Assembly: GCF_019703515.2 (NCBI RefSeq)
Contig: NC_059374.1
Span: 16,809,095-16,873,094, forward strand
From: Myxocyprinus asiaticus
Taxonomy: Eukaryota > Chordata > Actinopteri > Cypriniformes > Catostomidae
Direction of reading: 5' to 3'
Length of the DNA: 64,000 bases
The notes below the pieces were generated by a model. That model was given only the letters and a program-made list of their open reading frames with translations, searched no databases and was not told the DNA's origin. Numbering within the stretch: the first letter of the stretch is position 1; every line of letters starts with the position of its first letter. Made by a program: the position numbers and the translations under genes. This document shows positions 10,180 to 20,313 of the stretch, piece by piece.

Positions 10180-10568
10180 TGTAGGGCCTCACGGGTTGTT
10201 TAGATCAGTGTTACTATCAGAAATAATTTTTTATTTAAAAAATGTATCACCAATCAAAATGGGTTTTTGTTAAATGTGAGCCAAAATCATCACAATTAAA
10301 AGAACCAAAGACTTAAACTACTTCAGTCTGTGTGCATTGAATTTATTTAATACACGAGTTTCACAATTTGAGTTGAATTACTGAAATAAATGAACCTTTC
10401 CACGACATTCTAATTTATTGAGATGCACCTGTATAGTGAGCAAGGCTTCATGGGATTTCTAGTCTGTTTTGGACTCCCTTTGTGTGATTTTGGTGTGATT
10501 TTTATCAGTAAGATTTATGACTTGGTATGTGGGCCTTTGTTTTCTATCTGAATACATGAGGCCCAACA
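10180..10568 (+). mobile_element. long-LTR family, copy 1 (internally deleted)
   Basis: Both ends match the complete 1,844-bp LTR at 11870-13713: it starts TGTAGGGCC and ends GAGGCCCAACA. It is flanked by ACTG on both sides (10176-10179 and 10569-10572), a 4-bp target duplication as LTR retrotransposons and retroviruses make. Only about 48 bp of the left end and 137 bp of the right end remain; the middle is a Tc1 end fragment. No coding region. Confidence 0.85.
10228..10431 (-). mobile_element. solo end of a Tc1 element inside the LTR
   Basis: About 175 bp (10259-10431) is nearly identical to the right end of the Tc1 element at 50821-52389 and ends GATGCACCTG followed by TA. In the intact LTR the matching spot reads TTTAGTGAGC, so the Tc1 inserted at that TA. 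The rest of the Tc1 and most of the LTR's left part were then lost together. Confidence 0.8.
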
Positions 10569-10659
10569 ACTGAAAACACCTCATCATGATCATATAAGCA
10601 CTCTTGTGTGTGTGAGATGACAGAGCACTCTGAAGTGTGCAGCACTTGCAGACTATGTA

Positions 10660-11498
10660 CACTGCCTGGCCAAAAAACAAGTTGCATACACTAATATTTT
10701 GTTGGACAGCCTTTAGCTTTGATTATGGTGCACATTCGTCTTGGCATTGTTTCTTCAAACTTATGCAACGTCACAACATTTATTTCCATCCAGAATTGCA
10801 TTAATTCGTGGCAAAGATCTTGTATTGATGACGGGAGAGTCAAACCACTCCGTAAAGTCATCTCCAGCACATCTCAAAGACTTTGAATGGGGATTAAGGT
10901 CAGGACCCTGTGGTGGCCAATTCATGTGTGAAAATGATTCCATCACTAACAAGTGGCTTTCTTGTGGCCACACAGCTGTTTAGTCCCAATCCTGTAAGTT
11001 CTTGTTGCATTGTGGGTGTGGAAATGCTCTTACTTTCACTATTAAACATAGCTGTGAGTACTACTGTCGATTTTTTATGATGTGACTTAGTGTTTTAGTG
11101 ATCTCTGATCACGATCATTCAAGATTTTTTTCCAACTACATTTCTTCCACGAAACTGATGGTTCACCACTATCCTTCTAGGTTTTAATAATGCGTTGGAC
11201 AATTTTTAACCCATTTCCAGTGATTTGAGCAATCTCCTCAGTTGTTTTCTTTGCTTAATGCAGGCCAATAATTTGCCCCTTCTGAAACACAATAACATCT
11301 TTTCCACGACCACAGGATACGTCTTCCAACATGGTTGTTTAAGAAATGAGAAGCTACACACCACATCAGTTAGGGTTAAAAGGATTGTTGCCAGCTGAAA
11401 CATATTAATCACTGCAATAACGATCCAGTCATCGGCTCTTAAATATATGCTAATTAAAATCCAAATGGCAATTTATTTATTTTTTTGGCCAGGCAGTG
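10660..11498 (-). mobile_element. Tc1/mariner-type element relic
   Basis: Termini are inverted repeats (CACTGCCTGGCCAAAAAA at the left, its complement at the right) with TA on both sides (10658-10659 and 11499-11500). On the minus strand a decayed transposase can be traced. A helix-turn-helix-like part lies around 11160-11330. A C-terminal part at 10770-10930 has NWPPQGPDLNP, where the Glu expected after NPI of the third catalytic motif is lost (NPHSKSL). Many frame breaks make it inactive. Confidence 0.78.
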
Positions 11499-11500
11499 TA

Positions 11501-11801
11501 TTTATTTATGTAGCGAATGTAGCAAACTACTTATCTGGAGGTGAGAAACAACCATCAAAAACACAAAGAAATGCCAAAATAAAACACAATTTAAATGGAA
11601 GCATGTGTTTATGCTTAAATATTACCCTTGTTGAGCACATAAAATGTCCTGAAAATTTATCTGGAAAATTGTGCCTTAAAAAGATTGGGAACCCTGTTTT
11701 GTATAAAACTTGGTGCAGATTTCATCCTAAAAGTGTGTGTGTATGCACAAAGGTTTTCAGATTTATAAAACAGTAAGTATGGGTTAAGTTCCCTGTATAA
11801 A
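11501..11801. other. unassigned AT-rich DNA
   Basis: About 300 bases between the Tc1 relic and DIRS copy 2. No recognisable gene, repeat or signal. Confidence 0.5.
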
Positions 11802-11869
11802 CGTCCTGGTTACTTGCGTAACCTCCGTTCCCTGATGGAGGTTACGTTGTGTCGATGTAATGACACTAG

Positions 11870-13713
11870 TGTAGGGCTTTACTGGTTGTTTAGATCAGTG
11901 TTACTATCAGAAATAATTAATAATTATTTCTTTAGTTATTAATTAATATTTAAATTAATTAATTGAATCTAACTCATTAAAACCTCATATGGGGCTCCAG
12001 TAAATGTAGTACACTACGTTTAGGAGCGGGTTTGGTTATTAGCAATAATTAATAATTATCAAAGATGATTATTAATGATTAAAATCAATAGAAAATTGAT
12101 GAGAATCAATGTTAGCTTTTTTTAATCCTTTAAACCAACAATTATCAAAGATAATCGTTAATTGTTAACGTCGATGAAACAATTAAAATTAACACTAGCT
12201 TATTGATCATTCAAATTCAACAATCATCAAAAATAATTATCAATTATCAAAAACCAATAGAATATTAATAAGGATCAACATTGACGGGGCACCACCCCGG
12301 AATCAGGGACTAATAACCAGATAGTATAACAGTCTCAATATTAGATTGTTTTCTTAGGAAATCGACATCTGAAGAATATCGATTTTTCGGGGGAAAAAAA
12401 CAATGAATGAAGGCTTGAATCCGAGCACTGACATCCCATCAGCATGACACAGGCATATGCAAAACAAACCAAAACACTTCTCTTTGTAATATAAACAAAG
12501 TTTATTTATGCAGTAATATCAATTAATAATGAATACAATGCAGTCAATAAACTTCCGACTTACAACTACAAACTAAACAGTGATATGATTAGATATGGAA
12601 ATAAAAATAATTCTATAACACATGAGGGTGTGTGTGTGTGAGAGAGCGAGTGTGTATGTGTGTGTGTGTGTGTGGTTAGTACGAGAGAGAGAGAATAAAG
12701 TGATGGCCCTAATGCCGATTTCGCGATCGTGGGAGAGAAAGCAGCTGTTAGTTTATCGCTCAAAGACGCGGTGGACGGCTTGGAAAATTCCCACGTTCTT
12801 TGACTCTTTAATGGATAACTCAGTTTGCCGGTTTCACCCGCGATGGCGAAAATGCACAACAGTCCAATCTGGTTGGACCACAAAACAAATTCGTGATAAT
12901 TAATACCCTGAGTATTAATAATGAGCGGACATGGTGGTCTGTAAAGTGTACAAGCAAAAACCTTGAAACACAAGAATAACACACTATAATATTCTATCTC
13001 TGCCCAGACTTAAACCTCTTACTTGAATCGCATGAGGACACAGGTAGAATGTGTAACCATTTTCTTTAACTCCGACCCGGTTCCTTGAGGCTCGTGTGAT
13101 AACGGGAGGCCATTTCCTCACTCTGTTGGCGGGCACGGCTGTTGATTCTCGGCAGGCTGGCGGAGAACTCAGAAGTGTCGACTTGATTGAAGATGGGAGA
13201 GAAATTTTTAATCTCTTTACTTCTGCAGGCAAACGGATGAAGATGCGGATTGCTCAGCGGTCTCCTTCGGATCTGTTAGAGTGTTTGGTTGAACACAGAG
13301 TAATCTCAACTCATCTAGCGAGATGGAGATTGTATGGCCACAGTTTCAAGTCGGACGTTACTTCCTTGTGCCGCGAGGTTGCACCTGAGAGCAGCGATGA
13401 GCTACATCTATACTCAGTGAACAAAGTTGCTGGAAGCAAATCCCGGAAGCATTTCAGAGGTATTTCTACTCCTGATGATGTCATGGTTTGAGGGACGTTC
13501 TGTTGTGTGCCTCATCCAATAGGAGTTGAGAGTTCGATCCTTTAGTGAGCAAGGCTTCATGGGATTTGTAGTCTGTTTTGGACTCCCTTTGTTTGATTTT
13601 CTTGCGGTTTTTATCAGTATAATTTATGACCTGGTATGTGGGGGTCTGAGTTAGGTTTTTACGACTGTGTTAGGCCTGTCTTTGTCTTCTATCTGAATAC
13701 ATGAGGCCCAACA
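11870..13713 (+). mobile_element. solo LTR, 1,844 bp, inserted in DIRS terminal repeat
   Basis: Begins TGTAGGGC and ends GGCCCAACA, flanked by CTAG on both sides (11866-11869 and 13714-13717). The flanks joined give the uninterrupted DIRS sequence GTGACACTAGGGGTCAC, which proves the insertion. The first 400 bp are very AT-rich with repeated AATAATTATCAA-type units; a (TG)n tract is at 12629-12674; the right half is GC-richer. No retroviral internal sequence is present, so it is a solo LTR left by recombination. The open frames in it lack family resemblance. Strand is arbitrary: I chose TG...CA reading with a candidate AATAAA at 12696, which is weak evidence. Confidence 0.88.
12629..12674. repeat. 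(TG)n microsatellite within the solo LTR
   Basis: Imperfect TG dinucleotide tract interrupted by a GAGAGAGCGAG patch. It lies inside the LTR. Confidence 0.8.
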
Positions 13714-13985
13714 CTAGGGGTCACTCTTTGGAGCCCGAGACACCTCTGGTCTTTAATAAAAGGCCAATGAAAATTGGCGAGTGGTATTTGCATGCCACTC
13801 CCCCGGACATACTGCTATAAAAGGAGCTGGTATGCAACCACTCATTCAGGTTTTATGCTGAGGAGCCGAGACAAGGTCCATTTCAGCGGGTAGTTCAGTG
13901 TTGTGGCAGGAGGGACACAACGTCTCATTCCCTCCATCAGGGAACGGAGGTTACACAAGTAACCAGGACGTTCCCTATCTGTCAC
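13714..13985 (-). repeat. DIRS 3' inverted terminal repeat, copy 2 (inner part)
   Basis: Continues the DIRS end after the LTR insertion. It holds the conserved core (CCAATGAAAATTGGCGAG, TATA box), then the inner hairpin arm (about 13910-13967) with GGTTAC...GTAACC and CGTTCCCT/AGGGAACG-type stems. It matches the 5' repeat at 16230-16416 in inverse orientation. Confidence 0.85.
13816..13824 (+). promoter_or_regulatory. TATA box in DIRS copy 2 3' terminal repeat
   Basis: TATAAAAGG on the plus strand, pointing into the element and antisense to its genes. Same context as in the other terminal repeats; function is inferred. Confidence 0.5.
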
Positions 13986-14711
13986 TCACTCGACGTTGTG
14001 TTGATGTAGTGACACTAGGGGTCCCTATATGAAATGCCACAACTGGCTGAACTGTGTTACTTGAATTGGTGGTGTGTGATGGGCAGACCACTGTGTGCCT
14101 CGTAGCCAGCACACCAGGCTGACAAGTAACCTCCCCCAACATAGTTATGAGTGTCGAACGGCCATTTGGGGACAAGACGACTATCCAAAAGATAGAGACA
14201 GGCTAACACAGTCGTGGTCTCTTTTCCCCTTCTTTTTTTCCGCCCCCTAAAAAAGAAGGGGGATTATCCGACTGGGCCACCAGGTCTAGTCAGGGAGTGT
14301 CCCTCCCAAGGGGAGGACACCGCGGAGACCACACCTCGCCCAAAGAGAGGGGGGGATATTTAAGTGGAAAAATACATTACATGGTCTTGACGACCAAGTG
14401 GAGTGTCTCAAGGTAGATCTTTTCTTTTAGTTACTACAAACATGGAGACTGGGGCAGAGGGGCTCTGCCCAAGGAAGACGCAATTTGCCAACAGGTAAAT
14501 GAATTAGCGGAAGATATACATCGCATGGGGTTACCTTACAGGGAACCGCCACATGCGGAGCACCTACCCCAGAACAGGGCTCTTAGTTAGCACATGTACT
14601 GGGCCAGCAGCGAGTCTCTCCGAAAACTCGACTGCCACAGGGCTCGGAGGAAGTCAATCAGGGAACATAGTTTGTGAACACTACTGGGAATTAATGGCGC
14701 ACGTCTTCAAC
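13986..14711 (-). repeat. DIRS 3' noncoding region, copy 2
   Basis: Non-coding DIRS sequence between the recombinase C-terminus and the terminal repeat, alignable by eye with 5798-6478 and 33690-34400. It contains a C-rich/A-rich patch at 14225-14275. Confidence 0.7.
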
Positions 14712-15386
14712 TCAGAGGAGGTGGAAGGCTCTATGTGCAAGCGATACACCCGGCCGGCTATCCCGGGCTAATCCGCTTGTATTGCGTGCCACTACCTTTG
14801 ATGAAACCGGTTCCACCCGGACGTTGTAGCACCTTGCAAAGGTGTTGGGTGTTGCCCAGCCCGCTGCTCTGCAAATGTCTGTTAGAGAGGCACCCCTGGC
14901 CAGGGCCCAGGAGGCCACTACACCCCTTGTAGAATGGGCTCGTAGCCCTACCGGGGGCGGCATGTCCTGGGCGTGATATGCCATAGCTATAGCATCAGTG
15001 AGCCAGTGGGCGATCCTCTGCATGGAGACAGCGCTTCCTTTCCGCTGGAGTTCTTTTAGTGCCTTGGCTTGGTGGACCTGCAGGAGAGCCATGGCGTGCA
15101 GGGCAGAGGCGGCTTGTCCAGCAGCGCTGTAGGCTTTAGCCGTCAGGGACGACGTGAACCTACAGGGCTTGGATGGGAGCTTTGGGCGTCCGCGCAAGGT
15201 GGCGGCGCTCTGCGGGCATAGGTGCAGCGCGAGCGCCTTATCCACCGGGGGAATAACCGTATAGCCCCTGGCCACCCCGCCATCGAGGGTAGTGAAGGCG
15301 GGGGAACTGAGGAATCGGGGCCGGGCAGTAAAAGGTGCCCCCCACGATTTCGTCAGCTCCTCGTGCACTTCCGGGAAGAAAGGCAT
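14712..15386 (-). CDS. DIRS gag-tyrosine recombinase fusion reading frame
   Basis: Open frame of 224 codons. Residues 1 to about 115 are the gag C-terminal region (FFPEVHEELTKSW, GYTVIPPVDKALALHLCPQS). From about residue 120 it is the C-terminal half of the tyrosine recombinase: RIAHWLTDAIAMAYHAQDMP, then RAHSTRG (the HxxR catalytic box), AGWATPNTFARCYN (containing the candidate nucleophile Tyr). The upstream catalytic Arg box (KRVGDLQ in copy 3) is missing. RT, RNase H and the recombinase N-terminus were lost by a deletion that kept the frame. The listed start is an internal Met; gag coding continues upstream in broken frames. Probably not a functional recombinase. Confidence 0.7.
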   Translation of the reverse strand: MPFFPEVHEELTKSWGAPFTARPRFLSSPAFTTLDGGVARGYTVIPPVDKALALHLCPQSAATLRGRPKLPSKPCRFTSSLTAKAYSAAGQAASALHAMALLQVHQAKALKELQRKGSAVSMQRIAHWLTDAIAMAYHAQDMPPPVGLRAHSTRGVVASWALARGASLTDICRAAGWATPNTFARCYNVRVEPVSSKVVARNTSGLARDSRPGVSLAHRAFHLL

Positions 15387-15974
15387 TGGAGCAGGGCATG
15401 GCTGCTTTGAGCGGCGCCATGAGCTCAGGAACCAATTATCAAGGGTTCAGGGGAGAGTGGAGGGTTCCACTCTAGCCCGACGCTCGTGGCCGCCCGGGAA
15501 AGCATGTCCGTCATCTCTGCATCAGCGTGTGACTGGGCAATTGTCCCCAAGGGGGGGAGCCCAGCTGAGGCTTCTGTGTCCGACTGGACAAGCCCACTCT
15601 CCGATGCTGCGCTCGAGAGCTCATCATCTCCGCGGGCTCCGGACAAGAGGCCAGACTCACCGTGAGACGAGCCGGCAGACTCATCCGGAATCCCGACTGG
15701 GGCGATCCATTGGGGTCCCCAAATCGCCCCCCAGTGCTGGCTACGCTGGCCTCATACCTGTAGGTAGAAGAACTGAGGCGGGGAGCTGCTTTCTTACGAA
15801 AGCAAGCCGCGACCACAACGTTGCCATGGTCATGTTCTCGCAGTGAGAACATGAACCATCCACGAACACTGCCTCCATGTGTGTCACGCCCAGACACGAA
15901 AGACAGCGATCATGACCATCCGAAGTTGAGAGATAACGACCGCAACCAGGAATAACACACAATCGGAAAGGCAT
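15387..15974 (-). pseudogene. DIRS ORF1 (gag-like) N-terminal part, copy 2
   Basis: Starts at the ATG at 15974 with MPFRLCVIPGCGRYL and the Cys cluster DGHDRCLSCL / DGSCSHCEN, close to copy 1. Frames then shift at least twice, near 15780 and near 15560, before joining the gag C-terminal frame at 15386. The 5' leader between 15975 and 16230 includes repeated GAGTATATTT-like and TCTTTTTAAAGA units also seen in copies 1 and 3. Confidence 0.78.
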
Positions 15975-16229
15975 CTTTAAAAAGACGCGTCTTTAAAAAG
16001 ATGTTCCGTGTGTGCCGCTCTTTTAGAGAAATATACTCTTTTAGAGAATTAAACTCTTTCAGAAAATATACTCTCTTTTTTCTGCCGAAGCGCCCAGGGG
16101 CGTTCTCTGCAGTGCACCAGTGCAGAGGAGGGAGAAGCCGCTGAAATACGCCGTCAGATCCAGCAGAGTTGAATGAACAGTAGAAATTCAGCTCAATGAG
16201 CATGACCGTTTGGACCGTTTGGCTCCGAA

Positions 16230-16416
16230 GAGAAAATCTGAATGAGTGGTTGCATACCAGCTCCTTTTATACCCGTATGTCCGGGGGAGTGGCATGCAAA
16301 TACCACTCGCCAATTTTCATTGGCCTTTTACCAAAGACCAGAGGTGTCTCGGGCTCCCAAGAGTGACCCCTAGTGTCACTACATCAACACAATATCAAGT
16401 GAGTGACAGATAGGAA
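16230..16416 (-). repeat. DIRS 5' inverted terminal repeat, copy 2
   Basis: Read on the minus strand it begins near CCTATCTGTCACTCACTTG, runs through GTAGTGACACTAGGGGTCAC and the CCAATGAAAATTGG core, and ends in the TATA region. The outer 50-bp hairpin arm of the 3' end is not present here, an asymmetry shared with copy 3. Confidence 0.82.
16263..16271 (-). promoter_or_regulatory. TATA box of DIRS 5' terminal repeat, copy 2
   Basis: TATAAAAGG on the minus strand, about 290 bases upstream of the gag ATG (15974) and correctly oriented to transcribe it. It is the probable start region for element transcription. Confidence 0.6.
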
Positions 16417-16567
16417 ATCCCAGTTAGCCGAAGATTGTGCATACATGCACGTGCTTCATTCCCCACCCCGTCTCCTCCCCGAAATAACCATTTATTATGC
16501 TTACGATGCCTGTTTTTACTATGCATAACTTTATCTGCATGTATTTACCAAATGCATAATGCCATCA

Positions 16568-17459
16568 TGTCATGTTTAAATTTGTTTTTGTTCTTGTTTT
16601 GATTTCATGTCTTTTATTTTAACAGTTTAGTTCCTGTTTTATAGTGTTGCATATAGTTATGTGTTCATGTCATGTGATTTCCTGTTCCCTCATGTGATCT
16701 TGTCATGTGATCCTGTCATGTGTTTCCCCTGTTCATGTGTCTTGTTTTCATTGGCTCATTGTTTGAGTATCTTGTTAGCAGTCTTGTCTTTTTATTAGTT
16801 TAAGTTTATTAGTCTTGTTATCTTGTTTACAGTTCTGTCTGTTGATTCGTTGTCATTGTCATGCATGTTCATGTATTTAAGCCCTCATGTTTGCCCTTGT
16901 CAAAGGTCAGGTATTGTTTTGTTGTAATGTTGTTTTCAAGTCAAGTCGAGTTGTTTATGTTTGTGCGTTTTGGATTCACGTTTTTTGGATATATCACTCA
17001 TTTTGTAAATAAATTGCACTTAGGTTCTTCACACTTCATCGTCTCATGCCATGTCACAGGCTCGCCTCTGGTCCGCGAGGCAACACCCAAACCTGCCACG
17101 GCCAACGTGCCAACGGCTACGCCTGCCACGGCCAACAAACCAGCGTTGCAAGCCTCGTCTGTCCCAGAGCAAGCGTTGCAAGCCTCATCCGTCCAAGAGC
17201 CAGCTCTCACTGAGCTATTAGACCTGGAGTTGTTTCCTGCCCTTGTACCCACCCTGAGTACTCTTCCTCCTCCTGATCAGCTGGTTCTCCCCAAGTCATT
17301 GGCTCGACCATCACCCCCTGTGTCTTCTCAGACAAGGGGAACTTCTGACCTGTGTGGATTTACGTTTTTTGGATATATCACTCATCTTGTAAATAAACTG
17401 CACTTGGGTTCTTCACACTTCATCGTCTTCGTGTGCCTGTTACTGCTAGCGACGTTACA
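16568..17459 (+). mobile_element. collapsed gypsy-like LTR element
   Basis: Begins TGTCATG and ends CGTTACA, flanked by CATCA (16563-16567) and CATCC (17460-17464), a 5-bp near-perfect duplication. A segment of about 75 bp with TTTTTTGGATATATCACTCA and AATAAATTGCACTT occurs twice (16975-17050 and 17357-17430), which marks the ends of two LTRs. Between them are about 300 bp with a Pro/Ala-rich frame (PATANVPTATPATANKPALQ) like the low-complexity gag part of fish gypsy elements. The right LTR keeps only its last 105 bp, so almost all of gag-pol is deleted. A TATTTAAG box lies near 16875. Confidence 0.6.
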
Positions 17460-17576
17460 CATCCAGACACGTGATACTAACATGTTTAATGGTAGGAGAA
17501 ACTATAGAGGATAATCTGATAAGCATAATTATATCTGAAGACTTGTTTACAGAGAATATGGTATATCTTATATTAT

Positions 17577-17858
17577 TTAAAGGGGTCATGAAATTATTTT
17601 ATTTTATAATGTTCCTTGAGGTTATCTTATAATGTTATCAAATTTGTTTTCATCAAAAACAGTCAAATATTTGTAAAACATGATCATTTTCCATCCTCAT
17701 TCTGACCCTCTGTCAGAATGCTCGGTTTTAGGCTGCTTCTTCTTTAAAACTTGAAAGTTAACTCCCACTGTTCTGATTAGCTAACATCATTGCATCGGGA
17801 AAAAAGTATCCACGCCCCCTGCTGTGTATTTAAGCATTATCACATGAGAAAGAGTGCG
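17577..17858. repeat. possible TTAA-flanked MITE-type repeat
   Basis: Starts TTAAAGGGGTCATGAAATTA, a start I associate with common cyprinid miniature repeats, and continues with a dispersed-repeat-like sequence (TCTGACCCTCTGTC). The right end is not identified. No coding region. Confidence 0.3.
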
Positions 17859-17943
17859 ATATGGCCCTACATTAGCACTGCTGTGATTCAGCCGCAGGCC
17901 GAGTGCCATAGGTAATCACAGCAGTGCTGATTTAGGGCCATAT
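17859..17943. repeat. 30-bp-arm inverted repeat (hairpin)
   Basis: Left arm 17859-17888 and right arm 17914-17943 pair over 30 positions with about two mismatches around a 25-base GC-rich spacer. The arms read ATATGGCCCTACATTAGCAC onward. This could be a terminal foldback of a DNA transposon. Confidence 0.75.
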
Positions 17944-18197
17944 AGCATGATTGCGAGTGTGATATTGCTTATATACAACAGTTCAATTAACAAGTAAATT
18001 AGGAAAAACTGAGTAAGGTCATAAAAAAGCATTTGTGCATGGAACTACTTTCTCATGCGACGGATCAGAATCTGCCGTTGCTGGTTCAAACCAAATGACG
18101 CGTCCAAGCCTCCATTAGTAATTCAAAAATGTCACTTCAGAAATAGTATCATGGCTTGTGCTGTTTCTACCAAGTTATTGGATAAACAAGGATGGAT

Positions 18198-18201
18198 GGA
18201 T

Positions 18202-18247
<46 letters not shown>

Positions 18248-18288
18248 GTGAGAGAGAGAGAGAGAAAGAGAGAGAAAGAGAGAGAGAT
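18198..18288. repeat. compound (TG)n-(GA)n microsatellite
   Basis: A TG tract at about 18198-18226 is followed directly by a GA-rich tract to about 18288 with scattered interruptions. Open frames here are artefacts of the repeat. Confidence 0.9.
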
Positions 18289-18319
18289 GGAGCGTGTGCG
18301 ATCACCTGTTGACACACCC

Positions 18320-20234
18320 AAGCAGAGATGCTGTCAGCTTTTGTATATATAAGTATATTACTACACTGTTATATATTTAATTTCACTCTACTCTCTTCAC
18401 ACATAATACAATTATTCAACTCAAAAAAATATTCTTTATCTGTTTATGTATTGATGCAGAGAATATAGTGAGTAGAAATATGGCATTTACCTCGATATGT
18501 TTCTTCAAATTAGAGGCAGAATTAATGCTGATGTCCCATCTGGCTTGAGCATGCTAAACTCACATGGCATGATCAAGCATTTGGCCTTCTTCACTGTGAA
18601 AAATCCCTTTCAGGTTCGGCCATGGATGTTCAGGTGTTGATATTGAACTGCTGCTTGAGGCATCCTCCATATCCATAGCAGTTAGTGCCAGATCTATCTA
18701 CAGATGCTGTTCAAGTTTTCTCTGTGATTTGTTCAGCCACTCGCACAATAGCAGCTCTACTCAGTTGGGTAATGTGAGGTGTTGGGACATTTTTACAAGA
18801 ACAAGTACATGAATAAAGTATCTAACCTGATGTCAATCCTTTAATAAATGCATCATACTTTCTGCGGGGCGCTTCATCCTTGGAAATAATGAGTATTCCA
18901 AACTCCTGTTGAACTCTGCCAGTGGATGAAGCTGGTGACGACACAGAAAACACTAGCCAAGTAGATGCGCTGTGAATAGTGGCTTTACGTGATAGCGACA
19001 TATAGTGCCCAGAATATGAATTTCATATTCACCTTTTTCCTGAACGCGGAAATGTTCTACGATTCAACTGTTTTCAGTTCCATTCTCCAGTGTTTTTCAT
19101 ATTGGCATATATTCTTAGCAGGTAATGTAATGTTTAAGGTATTAAATTTGTAAACATTTTCAAAAAACATGCCGATACTTCACAGAGTGGAGATGACTGT
19201 TTTTTATAGACAGTGCCACACCAGGGTGTGTAGTTGACATGAAGCGATGGTCCAAGGTTAGTTATGTTGAGATCATTAATTATTCTAAATTGTTAAGACA
19301 GCCAACAACTGCACAAGTTCAGCCTGAAATTAATTTTTACACCAAGTAACACTTAACACCAAGTAACTGTTTGTTGTTCTCCTCTGGATCGCTCGTTTTG
19401 GCAATTTTTACTTGCTGTCTCGAGCACAGAAATACAAAACAGGAATCATCATGGCGCCGCCCAGTGGTTGCTCAGGAAAAGCATACCCATTCGCAGGGGC
19501 TCTACAATTCACATAAGCTAGCCTACCTTTCTGGTATGGCAAAATAGTAGTATGTCATACAGTCTTATGCGTGCAGGCTTATGTGTGCATCATTCATTTA
19601 CATTTCTTTTTCTTTCAGATTTGCCCTCACCTTCTGAAGACCTGGTTGCTGTCCTGAGTCTAATTATTTTATTTTGTATTTTCGTTTGGTGGCATAGGTT
19701 AAATTAGATTCTAATTCATTTTGGGGTAAGCTCCACTCCCCTGCCTTCATCACCTCTGGCAGAATCTGATGGTATGAGCGAGCATCTGAACGCTGAACTG
19801 TAGGATGGGGCTTTCGCCAAATGATATAAGTATCTCTACATTCGTATTAATTTTAATCATCCCAAGTCTTTTCTGATAGAAATACAACTGCTAATGGCAG
19901 TACTGTAACATTGGCTGTTTTGGTATTTATTATTGGTGCAATATTTATCTCAACATTATCAGTTCAGTTTAGTCTTTACTATATGTAGAGAAATGTATGT
20001 GTTTACATCATACATAATTGACATTAATTACTGCTTAAAATAACAATATATGAGCCATGGGCATGTATTGAATGAAACACATAAAGGTTAATAACCTAAT
20101 TGCAGTGTGATGTGGGATCTATAATCAATTTATTGATAAATGTTTTCTTATTGCTTTGCTGTCATTCCATGTTTTGACCTTTTTATGACATTCTCTGTGT
20201 ATGTTTGCCTGAGATAAGTGAGGTGTGTTTCTGC
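18320..20234. other. unassigned DNA upstream of the retroviral LTR
   Basis: About 1.9 kb with no family match that I can defend. Only short frames. A purine tract AAGAAGGGGGGAAG at 20235-20248 abuts the LTR, so part of this stretch could be the decayed 3' end of another provirus; no env motif is visible. Confidence 0.4.
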
Positions 20235-20248
20235 AAGAAGGGGGGAAG

Positions 20249-20269
20249 TGTTACAAATTTCTGACCTTT

Positions 20270-20313
<44 letters not shown>

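Larger units (their letters stand above)
11802..16416 (-). mobile_element. DIRS-type retrotransposon, copy 2 (deletion derivative, split by a solo LTR)
   Basis: Minus-strand DIRS with both inverted terminal repeats present: 3' end at 11802-11869 plus 13714-13967, 5' end at 16230-16416. Without the 1,844-bp LTR inserted at 11870-13713 it is about 2.8 kb. RT, RNase H, the recombinase N-terminal half and the gag C-terminus are deleted, joining gag to the recombinase C-terminus. With terminal repeats and both promoters kept, it has the structure expected of a non-autonomous DIRS, movable only by proteins from intact copies elsewhere. Confidence 0.9.

Noticed and set aside
13096..13491. 131-codon open frame as a host gene
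   Set aside because: It lies inside the solo LTR, has no recognisable domain and no supporting context.
15292..15846. 184-codon plus-strand open frame
   Set aside because: It is the antisense reading of the DIRS gag region, whose real coding strand is minus.
18055..18352. open frames with Arg/Glu or Cys/Val runs
   Set aside because: They translate a (TG)n-(GA)n microsatellite.
18320..20234. decayed env or 3' end of another provirus
   Set aside because: Suggested only by the purine tract before the LTR; no frame or motif supports it.
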